This document shows positions 55,311-64,000 of a stretch of DNA of 64,000 nucleotides, piece by piece. Each line of letters begins with the position of its first letter. Position 1 is the stretch's first letter. The stretch comes from Trema orientale (taxonomy: Eukaryota; Streptophyta; Magnoliopsida; Rosales; Cannabaceae). The stretch is taken from positions 357,671 to 421,670 of the forward strand of contig JXTC01000159.1 in assembly GCA_002914845.1 (NCBI GenBank), given 5' to 3'. The position numbers and the translations under genes are program-made. The notes beneath the pieces are model-generated. The model was not told the origin of the DNA and made no database searches. It was given only the letters and a program-made list of their open reading frames with translations.

Positions 55311-55362
55311 AAGTATATTTTCTGGGTGTTATCAAAAGAAAAAAAAAAGTATATTTTCTGGG
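55311..55362 (+). mobile_element. Tail-only retroposon insertion 2 (20 nt)
   Basis: AAGTATATTTTCTGGG occurs at 55311-55326 and identically at 55347-55362, bracketing TGTTATCAAAAGAAAAAAAA (55327-55346). Confidence 0.75.
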
Positions 55363-56420
55363 AATGTAGAGCTCTATGATGACATACTATTTGTTCTGCA
55401 GATTGGCGAGCCACGTATACCATAGTATATATATTCTCATATATCGAGGTCGAACTCTCGTATAGGGCTGGGTGATGACTTTCCCTCTGTTTTGCATGCT
55501 GGCAGGCTCTCTTGACACACGTTTTCTCATTATTAATGAATTTTATCCCTAATGGCTTTGTGCTGTGTCAATTATTTATTCGATAGATATTTTAATGAAA
55601 ATTACTTACCTATTAACAACTCATAGAATTCTGTTAACCCCCCCTCCCCCCAAAAAAAAATATTAAAGAAAAAACTTCTTTGTCTTGTCTTATTTTTCCT
55701 ATTATCATTTTAGTAATTGCTGAACCCTAAATGGAAGCTTATTTCAAGCCCAAATGTACATGTAGCTTCCTTGGTGGCCATTTAGGACACACTTCCGTCG
55801 TACCATGCTTCTGCTTCATGCCTCGTTTCAATTTAAGGGGAAAAAAAGCTCCATGCCCCATGACTCATGAGTCTTGTAAATTTAGATGCTACTTTTTTTT
55901 TCTTCGTAAAAATAAAATAAAAATTGTAAAAAATAATGCCATATGGCACCTTAAAGTGCCAAATACTACATGATGTGTCTATTTTTTTACTGGAAGATGA
56001 AATGACACTTCATATGGTATCTAATGTAGAATCTAGTTAAAGATTTCATCTTCTAACGAAAAACTGACACTTAATATGGTACTTGGCACCTTAAAGAGTT
56101 CCGTAACATTACTTAATTGTAAACTACTCAACTTTTCAGATTTAACACATCTTTCAATTTATTTATCTTTATATGAAAAAGAAAAACACTGAAAAAAAAC
56201 CTAAAACTATCTTAAGTTCTCATTAGTTTACTCTGAATTCTAATAAATATAGTAAAACAGTTATGCTAATCCCAACTTCCTAACTTCCTAATCTTTGCTT
56301 TGCTACTTCACAAATTTGCTTTTGCTAGACTGAAGTTATAAGAAATCTCAACCTCATGAAACAAAAGGCAACAGATCTATATCTAGGATCTTATTGGGTC
56401 CTCTCTCATCCATAAGACTC
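55363..56420. other. Intergenic stretch upstream of PSB27
   Basis: No gene recognised. A TAATATGGTACTTGGCACCTT-like phrase recurs in inverted form around 55935-56095 (CATATGGCACCTTAAAGTGC; ATGGTACTTGGCACCTTAAA), possibly an old miniature element. Confidence 0.4.
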
Positions 56421-56428
56421 AAAAATCA

Positions 56429-56452
56429 GATAAGGCGATAAGGACACGTGGC
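56429..56452 (+). promoter_or_regulatory. Light-responsive promoter cluster of PSB27: two I-boxes and a G-box
   Basis: GATAAGG (56429-56435) and GATAAGG (56437-56443) are followed by CACGTGGC (56445-56452), 85-105 bp before the ATG. I-box plus G-box pairs are the classic light-regulatory module of nuclear photosynthesis genes (bound by MYB-like, bZIP/HY5 and PIF factors). No clear TATA box lies between the cluster and the CA/CT-rich leader, as in many photosystem genes. Confidence 0.7.
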
Positions 56453-56534
56453 AGAGACCCAGTTGCCGCTTCATTCCTCTACAAACACACACACACTCTC
56501 TCTCCCCTCCCCTCCCGATCTCCACCGAAAAACC

Positions 56535-57062
56535 ATGGCCTCACCAACTCTCCTAACTCCCACCTCTCAACCCAAACCCCTCACTCCCTTCAAACCCAAA
56601 TCTCCCACCACCACTGCCACCACCACCACCGCCGGCGCCGGAAGTCCCGCAGTTCCTTTCCGCCGCCGGGAGTTCTTGTCACTCGTGGCAGCCGGAACTC
56701 TATCTCCGGCGTTGATTTTGCCGACCAGACCGGCGCTCGCGGCGTCGGACGACGAGTACGTGAAAGAGACTGAGGACGTTATCAACAAGGTGAGAACCAC
56801 CATTAATATGGACAAGAAAGATCCCAATGTAGCCGCGGCGGTGGCCGAGCTGAGAGAAACGTCGAACTTTTGGGTCGCTAAGTACAGGAGGGAGAAGGCT
56901 CTATTGGGCCGGGCCTCGTTCAGGGACATGTACTCGGCCCTTAATGCCGTTTCTGGACATTACATTAGTTTCGGTCCAACAGCCCCAATTCCAGCTAAGC
57001 GCAAGGCCAGGATCTTGGAAGAGGTGGAAACTGCCGAAAAGGCCCTTTTAAGGGGTAGATGA
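56535..57062 (+). CDS. PSB27: PSB27, photosystem II assembly/repair protein of the thylakoid lumen
   Basis: A single-exon frame of 175 residues. Residues 1-42 are a Ser/Thr/Pro-rich chloroplast transit peptide. A twin-arginine lumenal signal follows (RRREFLSLVAAGTLSPAL, Arg 43-45), with cleavage predicted after PALA (residue 69). The mature part of about 106 residues is the PSB27 four-helix domain: 'DDEYVKETEDVINKVRTTIN', 'DPNVAAAVAELRETSNFWVA', 'KALLGRASFRDMYSALNAVS', and the family's signature end 'PIPAKRKARILEEVETAEKA'. PSB27 binds CP43 on the lumen side during photosystem II assembly and repair, before the oxygen-evolving cluster forms. The ATG at 56535 is the first in frame; upstream codons are leader. 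No intron; Tat-type import inferred from RRR. Confidence 0.96.
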   Translation: MASPTLLTPTSQPKPLTPFKPKSPTTTATTTTAGAGSPAVPFRRREFLSLVAAGTLSPALILPTRPALAASDDEYVKETEDVINKVRTTINMDKKDPNVAAAVAELRETSNFWVAKYRREKALLGRASFRDMYSALNAVSGHYISFGPTAPIPAKRKARILEEVETAEKALLRGR

Positions 57063-59649
57063 GCTAAAGCTTTGAAGGGTAGCAATTTTTCCTTGTGCGC
57101 TATTTTTTTTTTTTTTTTTTCCGAACTTTAAAACTGGAATTATATTTACAATTCAACTGTGGAAATTTGAGGTCATATAGGAATTTCACTTGTTGAATTA
57201 CGAGGGTGATTATTTTATTATATAGTGAAAACCCTGTTTGAAAAGGGGTTTGAGAACTACGTACTACCAATGGAAGCATATTCCTATTTAGTCTCAAAAA
57301 ATATGAACCTCATTATATGTACTTTGTGGAATTGTAGTGTTCGGTTTGTGAATATTCCTTTCTGAGTCAAAAGAGAAGTATATTAACGTAATTTAGTTTT
57401 GAAATTTCTGACATAAAAGATTTCAGATGAATTAAATATTCCATGAAGCTTTTGTATGTATTAGTACTAATGGATATGTCATAGGCCAAAGGCCAATTAT
57501 ATTGTGTCTATATGAAATATATATTGCTAAAAAAAATTAAATATTTTGTTGTTTTGTACACAAAATAACTTTGACACACAACAAGTTGCCAATTCCCCGA
57601 AGCCAATGACAAAATCTCTGATAGCAATAGATGGTATGATGCATTGCTCTCAAGTGTTCCCATTTAGTACTGTCTCAAATGGTTGGGTGAGTGATCCGCA
57701 GTTCAAGTCTCCATAATTTTATTCTTTAGATAGAAAGTATGTCTTTATCAAGTTCTTGGGATTCTTTTGTTTCATTAGAAAATAATTATTCAGATTTAAT
57801 CCACCCGCACTCCTAAGAAAATAATAATAACAGTAACAATCACTCCAAAAGCAAGTTACTAGACTTGTTCACACATAAAGTTAGTTGCTTCGGGTTCCAA
57901 ACAACATTTTTGTGCCGAAATTAATTCCTTGAAACAATCCGAAATGCTGGGAACTCTTATTCTCCAAAGTGCACATTTGCCTAGTTAGGAGGTCAATCAA
58001 TCCCTAGAATAATATTTGTTTTTAGTTTTATTTTACTGTCTTTCCCATGGTTAGATACTTCTTGTCCACGGTTCCATGTGTTGTCAGGTGCCAACCAATG
58101 GAAAAACATTACATTTACGCGTAATGGAAAAAATGATGGGCTTCTAACTTTGAGTAATGTGATTTAAGAGCCAACTTTATTCATAATTGTCAACACTTTA
58201 GCTTAAAACCGAGCCAAAAAAGGGAAGGAAAAGAAGAAGAAATACTTGGCTTAAGAGAGCAATCTGTGGGCGAGAAACATGGAGAGACTTGACCAATTAA
58301 TATTGATCTCGCAAATGTGACGTTGTTTCTAGGGCTTTTATGGAAATTATGGGAAGGAAAGACGAAGTTATGGAAACAAGAACATGGATTTAGTATTTGG
58401 TGATTCGATGAATCTGGATTACGTGGGCATTAGTAGAAATTCAAAATGATAACTTGATTGACTAACATATATGTACAAAGATCATGATCATCAAATTTCA
58501 ATCTGACCCATTTCCAGCTCCGCTCCAAGATGTCCGATTTATCATTTGAACAGGATAGATTTATTTTTATCTTTATCTTTTGGGTCAATGTAACTTGGTC
58601 TAATTTTGCGGATTACCAAATTTCTGCTTCATGCATTCGTGTCAACAGAGGCACAAACAAAGAAGATTCATAACTATAAGGGACGAACAATTAATAAGGA
58701 TTTGTTCCGGCCTTTTGGGCATTGTTTGAACAAAAACAATTTTATGCACAAAGAATGTATTGCCCATCACTGTAGCAACGAACAGGTCCTTGTCTTGTAA
58801 ATAAAAGACTTAAAAAGCTTTTGTTACGTTGGCATTGGAATATATATATATATATACATTATTAGTATAGTTACATGCATATTTTATTGGTTTCTATTTC
58901 TTTAAACCTCCAAGTGGCGTTTCGTATTTAAAATTGAGATACTAATTGGCTCGTGTTTTGACTCAGGAAGAAGTCCTTAATTCAAGGAAACCTTCACAAA
59001 GTCTTTCATTCCATGTAATAAATTTAAGATTTTCATGTTCTTTTCTTCAAAGTTCAACCCCACCTATATATTTTGATCGGTTTTATTAGCAGCCCCTTCA
59101 ATTGCGGGTAGCAAATTAAGTAGCTTTTGGCAATTTGCCTTTGAAAACGTACATTAACGGACCTCGTCAGGACTCAAGTCCAGACTTAATAAAAAGAACT
59201 TGTCCACAGGTTTGAAATATTGAATCACGAGACCATATCCATATTCCTGAAAGAAACAAATGCCGAACCATAAATATAATATACTAACGAGTACTTCTAG
59301 TTGTGATGTTAAAGAGGATATTCACTTGGTTCACATTTTAGTCTAATTTCAGATTCAAATTTTCTCCCTCTTCGTTGATATGATATAAAAGAGATCTTTC
59401 TCGTGCAGGATTCATATACAATAGAACTGGATACTCTTTATGGTTATCTAGCGTATGTCATTATTCAACACTAAAATTTTTTTTTCCGGCTAAATTAAAA
59501 AACTCGTATTAACTTATTTCGGGGGTTTCTAACGTAGATATTATGATGTAGTCGGTAATGAGTTATCAATGTAACTACGTCCCTTAATTTTTTTTTTAAA
59601 ATTTTTTATATGTCCCTTATATTTACGTGTAATCCTTCTAATGCCAAAA
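57063..59649. other. 3' flank of PSB27 and intergenic DNA
   Basis: Probable 3' UTR to about 57350. The rest is AT-rich without recognisable coding content; a 64-codon ORF at 58606 shows no known pattern. Confidence 0.5.
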
Positions 59650-59668
59650 ATGTTTAGCTCCAAAACAG

Positions 59669-60259
59669 AAATTATTTAAAATCTAAATCGAGACCTCTCT
59701 CTATACTTATTTTTTCTCTCTCAAAAAAGAAACTCCACTATTGCTCTCACAGAGGCTAGAGAGGGAGCGTCTTCCTCTCGGCGTCCCCTCGTCCCTCTCC
59801 TCCTCCTTTGCCTCTCCATGATCTCTCTCTTGACCTCTCGCGGAGATACGATATTTTTTCAGTCTTCCTCTCTCTTGTGTGGATTTTAAATCCGTTTACT
59901 AGATTTTGAATCTGAGAATTTTTTTTCTTTGATTTAGATCTGTTAGACAGATGAGTTATTTTTTTTTCCAACGGACGTGGATCTCAATTAATGTTGGAAT
60001 CATATAGCTAAATGGTAGTGAAGACAATAGTTTACTGGTGGTCCTTGTTATCTTCTTCTTTTGAAGAATTATAATAACTCACAAATCTTGTCGTTGTTGT
60101 GCTTGTAATCCACTTTTCGTTTCCTTTCTTTGAAAAGTTTGAAATTGTAATCTTTATATATGTTTGTAATGTAATTGAAGTTCTTTTGCTTTGAGTAATT
60201 ATACTCCATTGAGAAGCTCATTTTTATCAAAAATAAAAATAAATAAATAAATAAATAAT
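59669..60259 (+). mobile_element. Non-LTR retroposon (591 bp) with 18-19-bp target duplication
   Basis: ATGTTTAGCTCCAAAACAG (59650-59668) recurs as ATGTTTAGCTCCAAACAG (60260-60277). The insert begins near a CTCTCTC-rich block and ends TTTTTATCAAAAATAAAAAT plus (AAAT)n. No RT ORF. The last 60 bp (GAGTAATTATACTCC... then the tail) resemble the end of the 42940-43686 insertion (GAGTACTATACTATCC...). Probably a non-autonomous family mobilised by a LINE. Confidence 0.85.
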
Positions 60260-60277
60260 ATGTTTAGCTCCAAACAG

Positions 60278-62930
60278 TACGACAAAAATTTATGATAACT
60301 TAAAATGATTTAGCTATTAATTTATAACCCGTGAAGTTGGTTGAAATAAATATGGAAAATCAGTGGAGATATTGAAAACATGCATGCTTTGTCACTACTT
60401 GTTCAAGCTTAATCATTTAGCTACCTTGGTCTATGCGTCCCCTATGCTATAAATTGCTTAAGAGCCATCTTTATCCCAAATGAAACTGAGTTTAATTTTC
60501 TTCGATTGTATTTAATGTATACACCTACTATTTTGGACTTCAAACATATTTTTTTTTTGCCTTTCATGGAGTAATGTTAACTATCTTTTCGGTGCTAAAT
60601 TACTATTTGAGTTGATATGCTAACAACTTTATGTTACTGTGAGTCGCACATGCTATCATTAAAGTAATATCCAGTTCAATCACTATTTGTCAACTCAAAT
60701 TATGATTTAATCGTATTAGACCATATATTTTGCTAATTTGTGTGTCTTTTTATTTTTCTATCCAAGTAATTAAATTGTGACGTATTAATCTAAAAATAAA
60801 ACTACTTAACAGAGAGTTATTTTATATTTTTTGTGATTGTTATAATTAAAAGGTGTGTCAAAATTTAATAGGATAGACAGACGAAAAAACAGAAAAAATG
60901 CATAGAAGATTTGAATGCAACTAGCAATGTAGCATTTTATTTGTTTATTTATTTTACTAAAAGAAATGCTAAGAAGTAGGAACAAGTTTCGCAGCCTTGC
61001 CCTCTCAAATATCAATGTTGGTTTTAACTCTAATTGAAGTCAAGAAAGGACAATTTCATCACTTGCAAGTGTGCAAGTTTCCGTAACTCATCTAATGCTC
61101 CAATTAGCGAAAACATAACCAAGAAACAGAGAAACAATTAAGACGTGTTTTATTTCCAGCTGAACCTACGTACATATGGCCTAGGCCTTAAGATTGTATT
61201 GACGCACAGAATGTGAACTAATATAATCATATTTAATACCAAAAACACATTTGTTTGACATTTGGATACTTAGTTAGAAAAAATACACACATGCGCCAAT
61301 GGGAGTTGGCTCTTCAACAAGAAACACTTAACTATACACTTCACTTTTAAATGAAGGTACCAACTACTGCTTACCACATAAGCATTCTTTAATTTTAATG
61401 CTTGAAGAGATATCTTGTTAATTAATATAATAATTCTCAATTCCCTTTCAAACCTTCCCGATAAATAGGATGGACCCCACTGGTCTTTGGATTTGACTTT
61501 GTACCATGGAGTCAGACAATTAGGGGATCAGAGTAATGCAACATGGCAAATGGACAGTGGGAGCATTATCTACACTCATCGGCTTCCTTTGTCTTCTACT
61601 AAATTATTCATTTTTCATTTTGTTTTTTTGGTTTTGTTTTGTGTGTGTGTGGTTATGGATATGCATATGCATACGTACGAAGTGGTTATTTTATAGTATT
61701 AAATTAAGGTCTCCTAGTGGTACCAACACTAGCAAGCAGTGTACAAATTATAAAATTTGAAGAAGCAAAAATCAAAGGAAGAAATTTTGCTTTGTCCTTC
61801 CGAAGTGTATATATATAACTTGCAACCTCACAAAGTACCATCTATTACTGATCACTTATGCACAATGGTTTTAAGTATGCTTAAAAGTTTTCGTGAGAAT
61901 CTTTCTTTTATGTTTGTTTTGCAGTAAAACTTCAAGGATTAGAAAGATAATACACTCAAAAACAACGAAAACGTGTTGTCATATTCCAAAATCGGATTCA
62001 TAATACAGATTTGTCTGAATTCAAAGTGCATTAAATAAATTCGAGCTACAAAACAAACTTGTCCCGATCATTTCCCATGTCGACGAATCATGATGTTTAA
62101 ACTTTAAATCCTTTTCTCGCTTTAATTTAGGCATACTGAAGTTGCAATGTGATTGAACATAGGAATATTGAAACATCTTGCTAAGTAGTACTGAGATTGT
62201 TTTTCAAAATGTTCTGTCAATCCACGAGGTAGGGCATAGTTCAGTGTGGGTTTTCTAGCTCTGATTAATCTAGTCCATACATCAAGTATAGTACTAATCT
62301 TTATAGCGAAAGAACTTTCAAATAATGGAGCAAATTATAGTACATATGGACCCTCTACAGGTTCATGATTAATTAGACGAAGTTTATCTTTAAAGGCATC
62401 TTTTTTATCATGGAAAGAGAATATATATAGAACATGTACATATTATATACACGCATACACACAAATTACGTTATTAATTATACTCCGAGTCTCATACTGA
62501 CGTAGTACTATAGCATTCATTCCGGCAAACCATGGCCCTTTAAGTTTATCATATATTATTCATTCACCACAGTATTTGGTGGCCATATGTCATTATGGCT
62601 TAAATGAAGAAGAGCTATATGTAGTTTGTTTAGTGTTATATGAAAATGTTAATTAACAACACGCTTCTCCAAAGAGTCTAAACTGCCTGAGTTTTGTTCA
62701 GTCTTTCACACCATGTTACAAGATTTAAAACTGAAAAAGAAGCTAAAATTATGCTCGAGGAGCACTTCCTGTATATGTAAAGAACTAAAGAATATATACA
62801 AGTAGTACTATACTATATTATGAAATAGATTGGACTCAGATAGACAAATATTGCGATTTCACTGTATACATTAAGTTTGTGATATTGGAAGTACACTCTT
62901 ATGGGGCATGCTACATTACAATGGGGGATT
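60278..62930. other. Intergenic stretch, nothing recognised
   Basis: AT-rich, short microsatellites (TG near 61640, TA near 62420). ORFs are short and featureless. Confidence 0.45.
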
Positions 62931-62944
62931 ATTTTTTTTGCAAT

Positions 62945-63040
62945 TTTTTTTTGAAATAAAACAGGGCAGTTCCATTAAAATATAGAATCAGAGGCCACTA
63001 CCGGGTATATCCCGAAACCAAGTGATACCGTTCTAGGAAT
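62945..63040 (-). mobile_element. Possible LINE 3'-end remnant
   Basis: On the minus strand the sequence reads GGGATATACCCGGTAGTGGC, CTCTGATTC, TTTTAATGGAACTGCCCTG and then TTTTATTTCAAAAAAAAA, like a LINE 3' UTR with an A-tail. No coding part; boundaries uncertain. Confidence 0.35.
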
Positions 63041-63049
63041 AAAACAGTA

Positions 63050-63422
63050 AAGTAAAATAATAATTCACCACTTTAAGGATAAGAATTCACCACCTTAAAG
63101 ATAAGAATTAGGGTTTAGCTCACTACTCAAAGGAATCCTCCCAAGAGATAAGAAACTAAAAGAGAAAACCACAAAGGAAAAAGTTGGGAAACTGAATATT
63201 GATCAAAGTCTGATTAGTTTTCGGAATTCTCTTGCTTAATACTTGGAACAATGTCTGATTAGTTTTCGGAATTCTCTTGCTTAATACTTGGAACAACCCT
63301 CCAAGAATAAGAATAGTCTGATTTAAAGTTCCAAAATAATACAAACATCAATACAGACCTTGTACCACGTTTTTGGACCTGATTGACTACTAAAAATAAC
63401 TATAGGACTAGATACAATGTTT
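63050..63422 (-). repeat. Probable 3' UTR/LTR region of the gypsy element, with internal duplications
   Basis: It lies directly downstream of the pol stop on the minus strand. A 45-bp unit (GTCTGATTAGTTTTCGGAAT...) is tandemly duplicated at 63207-63296. AATTCACCACTTTAAGGATA/AATTCACCACCTTAAAGATA lie side by side at 63062-63107. The matching 5' LTR is beyond the window. Confidence 0.45.
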
Positions 63423-64000
63423 CTACTTAACTAAATGGCTGGTAGAAACATGATAATAAGTAGTGGGCTGGTGAAAAACAAATTTGTGGGCCTTAAGTAC
63501 TTCTTGGACCATCAAACTGAAATAGGCTGGCTTATCTTCAAGAAAAATGACATTGGACATCATTGGACTTGGGCTTTTGTTGGCTGCATTTAGATTAGAC
63601 TCTATTACATCATTCTCCCCTGGTTGAAAAGGACTCGCCCTCGAGTCTAGTGGCTCGTCTTCTTGATAAGGAGAAAGATCTGAGACATCAAAAGTTGCTG
63701 ATACTCCATAATCACCAGGAAGCTCCACTTTGTACACATTGTCATTAATCTTCTTAACAATCTTGAATGGACCACCAGCTCTAGGTTGAAGTTTAGCAAA
63801 CTTTCCGTTAGGAAACCTTTCCTTTCTTAAATGGATCCACACCAAATCTCCTTCATTGAACACAACTTTCTTTCTATGTTTATCAGCTTGCTTCTTATAC
63901 TTTTCAGTTTGCTTCAAAATCTTGCTTTTTACTTGCTCATGAATTTTCTTGATGAATTTAGCTCTTTCCTCAGCTTCCCCACTAAAATGATTGTCAATAT
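63423..64000 (-). CDS. Ty3/gypsy retrotransposon pol, integrase C-terminal end (runs off the window)
   Basis: The minus-strand frame is open from the window edge to the stop at 63423. It reads 'AKFIKKIHEQVKSKI', 'KQADKHRKKVVFNEGDLVWI', 'LRKERFPNGKFAKLQPRAGG', 'PFKIVKKINDNVYKVELPGD' and 'VSATFDVSDLSPYQ', the tail of plant gypsy integrases (zinc-binding and catalytic parts would be upstream, outside). 'RASPFQPGENDV' is the usual C-terminal signature. About 60 further residues after it are unusual. No stop or frameshift in the visible 190 codons, so this element is comparatively young. Confidence 0.88.
   Translation of the reverse strand, partial: IDNHFSGEAEERAKFIKKIHEQVKSKILKQTEKYKKQADKHRKKVVFNEGDLVWIHLRKERFPNGKFAKLQPRAGGPFKIVKKINDNVYKVELPGDYGVSATFDVSDLSPYQEDEPLDSRASPFQPGENDVIESNLNAANKSPSPMMSNVIFLEDKPAYFSLMVQEVLKAHKFVFHQPTTYYHVSTSHLVK

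Noticed and set aside
56567..56929. Minus-strand ORF of 120 codons over PSB27
   Set aside because: Antisense shadow of the PSB27 coding sequence, no conserved features.

Overview
The window is nuclear DNA of a flowering plant, almost certainly a eudicot. It is AT-rich and has spliced genes with GT-AG introns. One gene encodes a chloroplast thylakoid-lumen protein, one a clade-E type plant PP2C phosphatase, and there is a dense plant-type transposon load (hAT, Mutator-like, CACTA, copia, gypsy, L1-type LINEs). The species cannot be named from the sequence alone.

Layout. 1-2960: the 3' part of a decayed hAT (BED-finger) transposon ending at a terminal inverted repeat. 3020-4145: a decayed gypsy-type gag/'putative transposase' fragment and a small hAT-like element. 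4589-8181: a second hAT element with a minus-strand transposase, flanked by an imperfect 8-bp duplication and ending about 40 bp from the TATA box of the next gene. 8314-11311 (+): a six-exon Mpv17/PMP22-family membrane protein with a plastid-like leader. 14412-14585 (+): a 57-residue single-pass membrane protein. 17374-17790 (-): a secreted glycine-rich putative cell-wall protein. 19069 to about 24150 (-): a five-coding-exon PP2C with an N-terminal acylation signal. 56535-57062 (+): the intronless PSB27 photosystem II assembly/repair factor, with two I-boxes and a G-box just upstream.

Between the PP2C and PSB27 lie about 32 kb built largely of mobile DNA. The centrepiece (about 26.28-37.75 kb) is three elements deep: an L1-type LINE holds a 7.8-kb copia LTR element (5-bp target duplication CCTCT), whose gag is split by a second LINE (10-bp target duplication AGTGCATCAT). 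Further along come many Mutator-like and Tourist-like miniature elements, a CACTA 5' end with a hairpin array, a deletion-derivative LTR element (target duplication ATATG), a minisatellite, and a 1.8-kb long-TIR Mutator-like element with a perfect 9-bp duplication. The last 600 bp are the 3' end of a Ty3/gypsy pol gene running off the edge.

The most unusual signals are non-LTR retroposition traces. Two 0.6-0.75-kb retroposons (42940-43686 and 59669-60259) have 17-19-bp target duplications and related 3' tails. At 55247-55362 there are two insertions of only 19-20 nt, consisting of a TTATCAAAA-type tail and each bounded by a 16-18-bp duplication. No obviously new gene system was seen. The host genes are ordinary, and the PP2C and PSB27 appear to be syntenic neighbours pushed apart by transposons. 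Two single N bases (31607, 32996) sit exactly at repeat joins, so the local assembly there is doubtful.
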